DNA from: Micrasema longulum
Lineage: Eukaryota; Arthropoda; Insecta; Trichoptera; Brachycentridae
Direction: 5' to 3'
Length of the DNA stretch: 64,000 nucleotides
NCBI GenBank assembly: GCA_022494885.1
Contig: JAGVSM010004007.1
Span: forward strand, 1 to 64,000
Below, piece after piece: positions 1 through 10,500 of the stretch; position 1 is the first letter of the stretch; each line of letters begins with the position of its first letter. The notes beneath the pieces are model-generated. The model had not been told where the DNA came from and ran no database searches. It saw only the letters and a list, made by a program, of their open reading frames with translations. Position numbers and translations under genes: made by a program.

Positions 1-200
1 CCATAAATTGGAAATCTTTCACAACTCTCTTATCATTGGTTGATTTATATGAACTTGGCGTCGTTCAAAAGTAGTTGTTTTTAAAATATTTTTATTCATT
101 TTCAGTTCAGAAATTGTTGATGTTCTTATTTTTACCGTGCGTAAGAAAACCTTTTTTATATCTAATTTCCCATAGAGCTGATTACAATTAAAAGTCCCGA
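1..200 (+). repeat. 3' half of a GGAAGTTCAG-family MITE
   Basis: This stretch matches, in the same order, the right halves of the copies at 26384-26788 and 35095-35527. Shared blocks include a ggttgatt...gaact motif, a gacgtcgttc-like motif, a run ending in taccg(c)g(c/t)aag, and the end block tatccaattt-cccgta-g. The last block of the family (cactgaacttcct) has decayed here. The left half lies outside the window. Confidence 0.6.
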
Positions 201-1234
201 GAAATTGAAGATTCAGACATAATATTATTGCATACTTTAGTAAACTATTTGTTAGAATGTCGATTTTTATTAAACAGGATTAGCACTCGCATACCGAATT
301 CCACCAATGGAAACTGGTAATTAACTTAGTCCTGATTTTAAATACACCAATTATGCATTTTATAATACTCTGGACCGCATCCAAAGAAAGGGTAATTTGG
401 TTTGCAATAATGTTGATCCGTTTTGTACTTATGTTTTTTTTTTGTTCTGATTTGTTTTTCTTTTTCTTTTTGAATTATTTTATTTAAATTTCTTTTCATC
501 TGTATTTTTGTAAATATTTTCTATCCTTTATCTTGTCACATAAAAAAATCATAATACAGAAGTGTTATGAGTTATAAGTAGGTAATTTGTTTTTTTTTTT
601 AATAGGAAACGTACATCAAACTAAACTCACCTTTTTAAAATGTCTTCCTGAAAATGAATATATGATCCCGAAGAAGGTTTCATATATGCATCACATTTCG
701 GTAACTAATATTTTGTCACCGTTCAAGCAAAAGTCACAAACCCATGATAGTTTTGAGTTAAATATGACATTCGAAGTGTTAAATTATGTTCTTTAAGAGT
801 TAGAAGAAAGTTGCGTAAATCCAAATTATTATTTTTTTAACTTATGTGACTTTGTATTATTATAAATGAAAACAAAAAAAAAACACATTAAAAATTATTT
901 CTTTAAATAAAAATATTTTTTTAACAACATTATAATAATTATTTCAAATATTTCTTTCCTTTCACTAACTTGGAAAATGCAAGGTCACTAAACCAAATTT
1001 TAGCCACCTTGCCTCATTAAAAACCTTCCAGATATTAAAAAATATATCAGTAGGAAAAAGTTACCAATGGAATTTATTAAAAAGACATGAATGAATTATG
1101 TTGTGTACATAAAACCTCCAAAACACAAAAATCAGAATTTTCCGTGGTCTCCAAACATTCAAATAGCAATTTCTCAAAATGATGTTTTTGGGTTAGTGGC
1201 TTGCCTAAATGGTGACGATTTCTTTATTTTAAAG
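201..1234. other. intronic AT-rich DNA, no gene seen
   Basis: No coding exon, RNA gene or clear transposon is visible. This should be intron of the Gba1-like gene, because its next exon begins at 1235. Short reading frames here have neither coding-like codon use nor splice context. Confidence 0.6.
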
Positions 1235-1314
1235 ATTATTTTGGAGTTGGTCTAGAAGATGGTGGTTTGGGGTCTTGGACAAGTGCTGAAGATTACCTTG
1301 GTGGTATTTTTGAG
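1235..1314 (+). CDS. Gba1: Gba1 exon (third from last)
   Basis: Acceptor AG at 1233-1234; the exon needs one base from the previous exon. It encodes YFGVGLEDGG, LGSW and AEDYLGGIFE, then a GTACGT donor at 1315. This is the region just before the VVGWxDWN block in GBA. Confidence 0.85.
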
Positions 1315-4265
1315 GTACGTATTACATTTTTGCATAAAATAAAGCTTCTTTTACCACCCCAGAAGAAAACATATTAAACCAATTAAATCTTAAATATTGA
1401 AGTGAATTTAAGTTCACATTATCATCATTCATTCATCCATACTAAGTTATGTGTAGAGCACTATACTGCTTTACAATGAAAATTAATCAGTGAAACTTAA
1501 AGCAGGGGGGTTTTTTCCCTTATCTAAGGTGTTAGCATATATATGGATAGTTATCTAAAGTACAGATATTTGTTTATTTTTTGTTTAAATTCAATGACAT
1601 TGTGTACAATATTCTGTATTTACTATATTAGTTTTATATCACCCGTCGATGGGAGGAGTGCTCTCCCGAAACTGTAGTTGTGTTCTTTTAAAAAAAAATA
1701 ATTGTGTAACACTAATAACAAAGTTTAATTTCATAATAATTTATATTAATAATCGATTCACTTTGGTCTCGCATTATTTATGGGGTTAGTTAAGTCTTGC
1801 CTTACTTCAATGTAGTACGGTGATACATGATTTATGGGGTTTGTGACAACTAGCATCTACTGAGCCATATGCTGCGGATGCCGGTGGGAGTGACAGTTTC
1901 CAAGTTTTATGCGAAAAACTGAAAAATGGTACCTTTAAAACCCCCCTCCCCCTCCTCGAGCTCACCCCCCACAATCGGGGACTTTTGACACACATTACCC
2001 CAAGTCTTAAGGAAGCATTTCCAAAACTCTGGGATTTTTTGCCACCGATTGCCTTTTTTTGACTAATTTGACTGGGCTATAAGGGATGTGGACCTGACTG
2101 TTGGCCGCAGAGACCTGGAAAGACTTGGTGAGCTCCATGTGCTCCACCTATGTAGCGGACATGGATTAATCGAGTTAATTATTTTAGATTTTTGAAATGT
2201 TTACTTCAAATTCACATGATTTATTTTTAGAATTTGCGGCATTGGGTTGTGGGATGGGTAGACTGGAATTTAGCTCTAGACAGGAACTTTGGTCCGAGTT
2301 GGAATAACCGCAGAGCGGGTACTCCAGTTATAGTGATACCTGAAGATGATGAGTTCCTAAAGCAGCCCACATTCTATGCCTTTGGCCACTTAAGCAAATT
2401 TGTACCAAGAGGTTCCCAAAGAATTCAAGTAGAAAATAAGTGGAAGACTATCAATCATGTGGCTTTTCTTAGACCTGATAGTGGAATTACAGTTGTATTT
2501 TATAATCCGTGAGTACATTCACTGTTATTTTTTTATCAAAAATACTTTTATTAAGAATTCAGTTCTGTGCGTGAAATAGTGTAGAATTTTTTTAATTGGT
2601 TTTGGTCGTCATTTTCTGTATATAAATAAATAAATAAAAATAATAAGGAACTTCAGCCCTACGGGAAATTTGATACAAAAAATGTTTGCAGTAAAAATTA
2701 GAGCAAATCCACTCTGCTAGGAATCGGGACCCAGGATCTCAGGATCTCAAGAACACACCAACCGCTACACAACATGAAATTATCTCCACTTGATTTTCTT
2801 CTTTGGGAATTTTGCCCGAGAGTAGCCATTGAGTCAAAGATGACTTCTTTTCTGAATTTTTTTTTCACACTCAGAACTGAGTTCTTCATCCACCTGAACT
2901 CGGATTATTACTTTTTTAATTTGATTTTCTACAAAATAATTGGTAAAAAATTCCTGCAAAAGGATACAGAGTAAAGTTTAATCTGCCTCATGGTCTACTG
3001 AATATTATTATTATAAACACTAGAAGCATTAAGATGATGCATGCGCATCTAATGTACTGTGTTTTAAATATATAAAACAAATAAAAAAAATATGTGTTTG
3101 TCAAGGCGCGTTTAAACACATTAATCGAGCATGCACTAATCCCTTTCTCGGGGAGGCTATTCCATTGGTCCACAACTCGCATTTTCAGAAAGTCCTTCCT
3201 GGGGTTGGATGTAAAGGAGGTAGTGTTTAATTTTACTAAATGACCTGAAATGGCGGTTATTATTCACAGTGAACATTGATTTTCATTTAAGTACATTACG
3301 TTGCTCTCTAAATGAATGAAAAAATTAGTAAAAACAACGTCATAGGTTTGACGGACATGTTTAAAATAACAAAAAAATTATAGTGTTGTTACGTTATTGT
3401 GGCAACTGGCAACAAATTTCCGGTTTCCAGGGTATCCATGTTTTTCAATATTTAGTGTGATTCTTTGTTAGTTTGAACTGTTTCTACTTTTAAATGTCAG
3501 AAACACTCACTGACCTGACTCGTGACGTCGCGGGAAGTGTTTTGAAGATTCAAAATTACAAAACTTGAAAAAGTTATAATGTATAGATAAGACGATACAT
3601 AATAAAAAAAAACAAAATTTTGCCTAGTTAACAAACAAAAAAAAAACACTGAACTTCCTCATTGGAATAAACTTTTTCAATAGTCTTAAACTAAGCCAAA
3701 AATATGTATTTTATTATTTTTATATATCGTATTATCAGCGCTGTGATTTTTTAAAGTTTGGTATTTTTTTTATTGACATCTCAAGTTCTCTTCCCTTCTC
3801 GATGAGTTCTGCTGATTAGTCAGTTGACTTACCGTAAATCGAAATATATCACATCTCCTCTTATCATCCGTTGATTCGGAAGAACTAGTGACGTCATGCA
3901 AAGTACTTTTGTAATTTTTTTCATACATTGTCAAGATACTTCGCCGTACAATTTAATGCCCTAATTTTTACTGTCCGTAAGATTACATTTTTTATATCCA
4001 ATTTCTCGTGGGGCTGAACTTTTTCATTCCCAAAGATGAATAATGCCGTAACCAAAGCATAACACTCCTCGCTTAATACAAATTTTAACCAAGACGGGGA
4101 GAACCTTTAAGAGAAGGAAATATGGATATTTACAATCAATCTAAATAAAATCTATTTATTTTCAGGACCAACTATGAAATGACTGTGATGATTCAAGAGA
4201 ATGAAAAAGGAACAATTACAGTTAAAGTTCCCAAAAGATCCATCCATACGACTATCTACTGGTGA
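1235..4265 (+). CDS. Gba1: lysosomal glucosylceramidase (GH30), C-terminal three exons
   Basis: This enzyme cleaves glucosylceramide to glucose and ceramide in the lysosome. Three exons join in frame: 1235-1314, 2231-2508 and 4166-4265, ending at a TGA. The joined product is about 152 residues. It contains LGSW near its start, then HWVVGWVDWNLALD, KQPTFYAFGHLSKFVPRGSQRI, and a C-terminal beta-sandwich strand ending SIHTTIYW. These match in order the C-terminal part of the human and fly GBA families (known: VVGWxDWNLAL, YKQPMFYxxGHFSKFxPxGS, and a terminal SIHTYLW-like motif). The catalytic glutamates would lie upstream, outside the window. All junctions use GT..AG (GTACGT and GTGAGT donors). 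The gene is convergent with exuperantia. Symbol assignment as Gba1 rather than a paralogue such as Gba1a or Gba1b is not resolved. Confidence 0.92.
1315..2230. other. Gba1 intron with a LINE tail remnant at about 2081-2180
   Basis: Most of this intron shows nothing recognisable. At about 2106-2175 the plus strand reads AETWKDLVSSMCSTYVADMD before a stop. That resembles the RxxWRxLVxxxCSTYERMR tail of a non-LTR reverse transcriptase seen again at 34665-34735, so it is probably a short LINE remnant. A GC-richer run with C-tracts at 1940-1990 is unexplained. Confidence 0.4.
2231..2508 (+). CDS. Gba1: Gba1 exon (penultimate)
   Basis: The acceptor is tttttag at 2224-2230 and the exon starts in phase 0 after GAG. 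It encodes NLRHWVVGWVDWNLALD at its start and TVVFYNP at its end, with a GTGAGT donor at 2509. It leaves CC, completed by G of the next exon. This is the most family-diagnostic exon in the gene. Confidence 0.95.
2700..2905 (-). repeat. tRNA-related SINE, family 3
   Basis: The minus strand reads a tRNA-like head (gtgtagcggttggtgtg..., then gggtcccgattcc) followed by a body ending near ctcagttctgag. A second copy with the same head and body order lies at 40195-40420. Both carry degenerate A- and B-box-like segments. Confidence 0.5.
3080..3245 (-). pseudogene. non-LTR retrotransposon RT tail fragment
   Basis: The minus-strand translation contains FLKMRVVDQWNSLPEKGISA followed by NVFKRAL. The motif RVxxxWNSLPxx(x)nxFKxxL is typical of the extreme C-terminus of many jockey/CR1-like reverse transcriptases. 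Only this tail survives. Confidence 0.65.
3690..4030 (+). repeat. GGAAGTTCAG-family MITE, truncated plus-strand copy
   Basis: It shares the family's ordered blocks: tatcgtattatcagcgctgtg, ctcaagttctc, gagttctgctgattgg-like, gaactagtgacgtc, catttttc-agatacttcgccgtac, and tatccaatttctcgt. The right end is degraded (gggctgaactt). It lies just upstream of the last Gba1 exon. Confidence 0.6.
4166..4265 (+). CDS. Gba1: Gba1 last coding exon
   Basis: The acceptor is attttcag at 4158-4165. The exon encodes TNYEMTVMIQENEKG, then TVKVPKRSIHTTIYW and a TGA at 4263-4265. No AATAAA was seen within 600 bases downstream, so the polyadenylation site is unresolved. Confidence 0.93.
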
Positions 4266-4479
4266 ATCTATCATAATATTCACTGTGTTTGAAATGATTT
4301 AGGACCAGTCGAAATTATCCACTACATAGGAAGCTTCCTGTGAGAGAATGGAATCAATTTTTAGTAAAAAATGTAAATAGTTAAACCCTGAAATTATGCC
4401 CCCGCAATTTAAGTATAAATTTTGTGGTCCCAATGAACTTTTAATTTCCCGCTATTAATGTCGCAGAAATTTGCCATCT

Positions 4480-5072
4480 GCTCTGAAAACTGACAGCTCG
4501 AGAGTCTGAAGTTAGTTTCTAACATTTTACCAATTTTTTTAATAGAAATATTTCATTTGAAAGACAGTTTAATGGGTTTTACGAGCATTTATTGCCGCCA
4601 TTTTCGTGTTTTTGACAACTCAAGAGTCTGAAGTTATTCTCTGATCATAATACTGACTTTTTGGTCGGAAAAACATGCAATCCCCACTGAAAACTAAAAG
4701 CACAAGAGTCTGAAGTTAGTCTCTATCATTATACCAACTTGTTGGTAAGTTAAATCGATAATCGAAATTATTGCCGCCATTTTTGTGTTTTTTTTATTGT
4801 AATTTTGCCTACAGTTTACTGTATTTTACGAACATTTATTGCCGCCATTTTTGTGTTTTAGTTGTAATTTTAAAGATGGTTTATTGTATTTTACAGACAT
4901 TTATTATTTATGAACATGATATTCAAAAAGTTGCAATAAAAAATTGTTTAAAACATTGGGGAATAAATTTTTCAATAAAAAATAATTCGCTGAATTAATC
5001 TTTTTCGCTACCCTCCACCTACGTTTTTTTTGTCAGTCCCTTAAAAAAGTTAATTTAGTGATTTTACTGTAA
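4480..5072 (+). repeat. GAGTCTGAAGTTAG dispersed repeat ending in TTTTACTGTA
   Basis: The motif agagtctgaagtta occurs three times here and attgccgcca-ttttgtgtttt recurs. The block ends gtcagtccctta-aaaa...gattttactgta. The same order is found at 15350-15780. The end resembles the reverse complement of a CAGTAAAAC-type TIR, which suggests the 3' part of a Tc1/mariner/pogo-like non-autonomous element. Confidence 0.5.
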
Positions 5073-5077
5073 ATAGG

Positions 5078-5690
5078 TTGGATGTACCAAAAAGTCCTTT
5101 TTTGGCACAAATAATATTGGTTAAAGACCCCGACATTGAGATAAAATGCAGAATAGAAGCAGCCCGAACAGGATTTAACAAAATGAAAAATCTTCTTTGT
5201 GACGATAATATAAACCTTAAGCTGAGACAACGAATGGTCAAATGTTATATATGGTCTGGTCTGTCTTACTGTACGGTGTAGAGGCGTGGATTCTTAAAGT
5301 TAATTTTATAAACCGCCTTGAAGCATTTGAAATGTGGATCCACCGTAGAATGTTAAGAATATCTTAGACCGATATGATAACCAACGATGAAGTATTACGT
5401 AGAGCCAATACTAATAGAGAACTATTCACCACTGTTAAGCTCCGTAAGATTTCATATTTTGGCCATGTGTTGAGAGGTGATAAATATGCCATACTTCAGC
5501 TTGTCATGAAGGGGAAGATCGAAGGACGTAGAGGGGTCGGAAGAAAACAGCTTTCCTGGCTTCGAAACATCCGAGCATGGACCAGGATTAGAACTGCGGA
5601 GGAGCTGTTTCGCACTGCTCAGGATAGGGAAGCTTTCTCCCAAGTGATCGTCAACATCGGGGGGACCCGACATGACACGTGAAGAAGAAG
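5078..5690 (+). pseudogene. RTE-like non-LTR retrotransposon, RT C-terminal fragment
   Basis: The translation continues across at least two frame breaks and one stop. It runs from LVKDPDIEIKCRIEAARTGF and LRQRMVKCYIWSGLSY through EAWILK..., RRMLRIS (followed by a stop), ELFTTVKLRKISYFGHVLRG, GKIEGRRGVGRKQLSWLRNI and AQDREAFSQVIVNI to a stop near 5682. The YFGH(V/I)LRG...GKIEGKRG-GRKQ...WLRNIR series is a common insect LINE C-terminus. It ends in a GAAGAAGAAG tail. It lies in the Gba1/exu intergenic space. Confidence 0.8.
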
Positions 5691-5716
5691 AAAGCAATCC
5701 TATTTGACGAAACTAC

Positions 5717-5835
5717 CTGGGCTGGTGTTCCAAACGCTCTCGTGGCCGTATTATCTTGCGTATTTACATAAAAAATACACAAGAAATAATGTTTTCTCGT
5801 GCGGCAAGAGAGGTTCAGAATAGCAGCCTGGGGTG
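5717..5835. repeat. small foldback MITE (TGGTATTCTGAAC family)
   Basis: Ends ctgggctggtgttccaaacg and cagaatagcagcctgggg are imperfect inverted repeats. The interior pairs gcgtattta with aaaatacac. Relatives lie at 12383-12511 and 36580-36670. Confidence 0.5.
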
Positions 5836-5880
5836 GTATTCTGAACACAAAAGCGCACATAAAAAACGCATAGAATATAT

Positions 5881-7536
5881 TATTCTATCGGGAAAATATT
5901 TTTGCTAAATGACAAAACTAATTTCTCTCTAATACCATGCCAGCTTTTGTCACGTAACACCTTTATCCAGTCATGTTTTTTCATTATTAATTAATCTGTG
6001 TCCAGGCGTATAAGGAATACAGTTCTGTGTGTGAATTAGGTGTTATAATGCAGGCGTTATATAGACGGCATTTGTTTTCACTGAGCAAATATCACAAATA
6101 TAACAGTTTAAGTAAAAGAAATGTGTTGATCTTATGTTTTTATTAGAGATCTGAACATAATATGAAATTAAATATATGTACAGTTCACATTACAACTAAC
6201 TAAATTAGAGGTAAAGTTAAAGGTACAATCAGTAAAATAATGCAGAATACAGGAAATAAAATGTACAAACATTACTCTATTTTACTTCCATACAAAAATC
6301 CTATTTGTTAGCCAAAGGGTGTATAGTTTATAAAGGATTAATATAATATTATGAAAAGTACAAAAATTCATTACTCTTTTTACTACAATAATTAATTAAT
6401 GATTAGAATAATCACATCATGAAAATGGCACCATTTTGAGTGCCCAAAACCGTTTTCGTTTTACGGCCGGTTATCGCATATTTTTAATTAATTTTAAATA
6501 TACGAAAATGCTTCAAGCAGTTCTAAATAATGAACTTGGAATAGTTTTGTCAAATTACACAGCGATCGATCATTTAAATACAAGTTCATCCGGGTTTAAA
6601 TAATATTTATGCCAATTTCTATACAACCAAATATGTTTTGTACTATGCAAAAGGAGGCATTAGGTGCCTATTGCGATGATCCTCAGTCATATTTTGTGAC
6701 TACATTATAAAATTTTGTCACCAAATCCAAACTTATAAATGAAAATATACAATAGTGAAGTTAGTCATCGATACAAAGTAAAATGTTACGCCTTTCATTG
6801 AGGCTCAGTTAAGATAGCAATAGTTTACTTTTGTAAAATATGATATTAGCGTACAAACTCAATATATGAAATGCAAGTGATAAAACCAATAATCTCTAAA
6901 TAATTGCACCGACATATTTAATGACACAAGGTTATAAAATTCAAGAGAAATGAGGGGAGTAAAGATTAGGGTTCCATATTGCAATTAACATTTACTTACA
7001 AATTAAGAAACTTCAGACCTATAAGGCACTTTAAATAAAACTTAATTTGTTTCAAAATGAGAGTTTAAAGGCATTGCCACAGTCTTCTAATGTGATCGAT
7101 ATTAAACATTCAAATTAAATAAAAATATTGTTAATCTAATCAAATCCTTCGTACAGAAGTTTGTAAACAACAATAACCAAAATTGGAAACTTCACTTGTA
7201 TTTAATGTGGTACACAGATAAAATAAGAAGTAGCTAAAACTTAATATTATTATGCATAATGCAGCTTTTACATGTAAATACAATATTTATGTAATATCTA
7301 ATATTATTTCAGCTATTATTGAGGTAAAGATAAAAATAAAATGCCGGCATTTTAAACAAGAAACATTATCATTAGAAAGTAAATAACAAATTCAATTGTG
7401 GTAGAGAAAATATAAAAACGGGTATTTTTTAAGCTGTAATAAAGACATTTTACATTTGACAAAAGAGGACTGGTTATTCTTCCTACTGCCTTATTACTAT
7501 ATTGCAATGTGCGGCGAAGTCGGCACTCGGCGCTCC
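5881..7536. other. intergenic / exu 3' untranslated region, no other gene seen
   Basis: AT-rich DNA between the convergent Gba1 and exu genes. The minus-strand transcript of exu must end here. A minus-strand AATAAA at about 6139-6144 would give a ~1.4 kb 3' UTR; other weaker signals are closer, so the site is not fixed. Confidence 0.4.
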
Positions 7537-7598
7537 TTACATGGCTGCAGTTGCTTGAGAATGGTTGCTATTAACTTCTGACTGGGCATCCGACAAAC
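7537..7598 (-). CDS. exu: exu coding exon 9 (last)
   Basis: Acceptor cttttag, then LSDAQSEVNSNHSQATAAM and TAA at 7537-7539. The 3' UTR follows. Confidence 0.85.
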
Positions 7599-10500
7599 CT
7601 AAAAGAAATTAGTCACTAATATTTCAACCGTCCAAATCTTCCTCGAATCAACAGTTGTGAAAAAACAGTCGCAGTGGTTATGACATCTTATCGGCTGATT
7701 TAAAAGATCACGAAAAATCAACAGAGGCGTTTAAAAGGCGCTCGAGAAACAATTGTTTCAACAGCTATATACAACATTCAAAAGTTGTAGAGATGTGCAA
7801 GTTCAAAAATAGGCACTAGGTTAATGTAACATAGTCACTTAACCAGCCAGTAACAGGTCACAAGTCCCGTAAAAGCCTAGTCTTCGATATAATTTCCCTT
7901 AAAATTTTATTTTTTCAGAAATCACAGTTGTAATATAAGCATGAAAAAAATAAAAGATCAATAAAAAGTACATGATTTCTAAGAGCAGTTCCTTGATGTT
8001 TGGGCGACAATAAAGTTATTAATACATATCAATTAAATTTTATGCTTTTTTGAAGGAAGAACGCAGACAAAAAGCAGTACACGAGATATAGGCGCACCAG
8101 CAAAGGCTGCCTGCCATTAACAAATAATAATAATAATTTAATTTGATACTTAATTTATTAATAGGTTTTCATATAAATCCCTATTGTATGTTTTATTTAT
8201 TCTTATTCTGAAGAAAAGGGGTCAGTGCTGTGTCGTCGTATCCAACGAAAAAGGACACAATTGAATACAACATTAATTACAATTGTGTCCTTTTTTATTG
8301 AATATGACGATATGAGCTCCTGATGTCACTGTGACATGTGTAGATCTATTGTGACGTGTTTTGTTTTTAGAAATTGATATAAAAATATTTTGAATATTGT
8401 CTGCATATCTTAAAAGGTGTTACTTATATTTTACCCGGAAAAGGGGATTTACGGGAGTAAAATTGTCATTTTGTGGACAGTTAGAAAATAGATCATCTCT
8501 GAGTAGATCCGACAGGGAACCGTTCTTTGAAAAATTGTACTGTAGAAATAAAACAAATGTTAGTTTTGTCATACCTGTGTCATTGGACTGTTTGAGTTTA
8601 GCAGGTGATCCAGAGCTGGTTGTGTCAGGGGTGGTAGTTCCACTATCCTCGGGCTGATCTCCCATATCTGCGTTCTTATCTTCTTGCTCGTCTGTGCCAT
8701 TCTGTTGATAAACCAATACTTAGCGCAGAATTTCCCAGTGAGGAATACATTACGAACATACCGTAACAGTGAAATTCGCAATAAAATAAAATAAATGGTT
8801 GTTTTCTCCTGTTATGATTGGTGTAACACAACGTCCGTGATGCTGCAATACCACGTAACTATCGATTGAATTTTTTGACAGGGGAACTTCAAATGCATTC
8901 TGTTAATATATTACTTAGGATTTTAATCAACCAAAAATACCGCTGGAGTATCAGAGAAACTTATCATTATCTAGAGTAAAAATAGCAGTATTTGAAAATT
9001 AATGGCTTTTAGTCCCTATAATGAATTTATTTCAGTAAAAAAAATAATTGGAAAAAAAACAGGCTATGCGGTCTTGCAGTATCACCGACAATGGGGTACT
9101 TTGATGAAGTTTAGAAGCTTTGGCTATGGAAGAGGCTATCGTTGAATACTCTTGCCTGGATATGTAGGTGTTGTTGTCAATCAGCGTACATACACTTCTT
9201 ACAACTGACAAATTAAGTTGTGAATGTTGACCACATAGGTGCGTGTATTTAAAATATGTTCAATTTTAAGTATTTTCATGTTTTCTTCGTACATTTCATA
9301 TATGTTTCAGTTAACACTTTGTGTTTAAAAATAAGGCAGCAGATGAGTTAGGTAATGTTTTACATACCCTTGGATTTTTAGGTCTAACACGTCTAACTTT
9401 GGGTCCCTTCGCTTCTTTGGCGGGGTCGAAGTGACAATCCAATATTTCTACCAGCTCTTTGACTTGTTCCTCCTTAGCAGAAACATTCAAGCATGCCAAT
9501 TCATTTTCCAGGCCTGAAACGAAATTTCAAATAAAATGTTGCGCAAGATGAACAATACAGAAATAGAAGTTACATCTACAGCAATTTCAATATCACACCT
9601 TTTGTGCAATGGTGTGATTTTTTATTTATATATTTTTTTAAAAATTGTTATGGCGGCTGCACACTCGTCGAGACAACCGGAGACAGACCGAGATCAAGTA
9701 TGTACATGGTGCTCTCGTCGAGTCTCGCTCTCTCGCGCCTCGCCTCGTTCAGTCTCGTACGCTTATCGGTTTTTTGCGCCCGAGTCAAAGGATCTCGTCG
9801 GGTCTCGCGAGGAAAACGAGAGCTAGCATGTACACACTCATTCAAAAAGAGGGAACAGAAAAAGAGATATTCGCTAATGGCCACATATCGTAGCCATAAA
9901 AGAAAGATTATTGCATCTATGCAGTCTGGAGCTGCAGCTGATCAGTTTATAAGCCGATATGGTTCGCATTTGATTTCATAGACTCATTTTTAAATGATAT
10001 TTTTCAAAGTAGATTGTATATTCAATAGACCATTTTTAGAAAATTGAGTTATGAATGCCAATATTTTCATTATCTTATCATGTAGCTAAAGAATTATTAT
10101 TTTTTCCATTACTAAATAGTATCTCCACATTCTGATTTTACTTATTTGATTTTAAAAACAAACAAATGTCTTTTTTTTTTCAAATGTTGTATTAAAATAA
10201 AATTCAAAATGCTATATTGAACATACAAGAACTAGGGCAGTGAAACAGCAGCAGCGATTTCTACGTCCATTCCTGCGGGAATCTTCAGTACTAATGAAAA
10301 AACGAGTGTGTACAGATATGCTCTCGTTGAGAACCCCATCGGCCGAGACGTTCTCGATGAATGTGTACAGCCGCCATTAGGGTTATATAAACACATCGCA
10401 CTGCCAGAACTACAAATAACATTATTTCGAGAGAAATGAGAATAACTTTTTGAAAATTCACCACAACGAAAATATTTGCTGTAGATAACTGAAAATTGTA

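Larger units (their letters stand above)
2645..3668 (-). repeat. GGAAGTTCAG-family MITE, minus orientation, with nested SINE and LINE pieces
   Basis: The left edge (ggaacttcag-cctacggg) is the reverse complement of this family's right end. The right edge (cactgaacttcctcatt, near 3650-3668) is the reverse complement of its left end. Read on the minus strand, 3668 down to about 3480 runs through the family's tatcgt-ttatc, acgtcacgag and ggtgag(t) blocks. The interior holds unrelated nested repeats: a tRNA-like SINE at about 2700-2900 and a LINE tail at about 3080-3245. The element sits in a Gba1 intron. Confidence 0.6.

Noticed and set aside
1640..1690. possible short exon (gatgggaggagtgctctccc)
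   Set aside because: No consistent phase with the Gba1 exons and no family match.
9536..9981. overlapping frames of 78-125 codons in the Harbinger-like element
   Set aside because: Several frames on both strands are open at once because of the tctcg/cgaga-rich sequence; none resembles a protein family.
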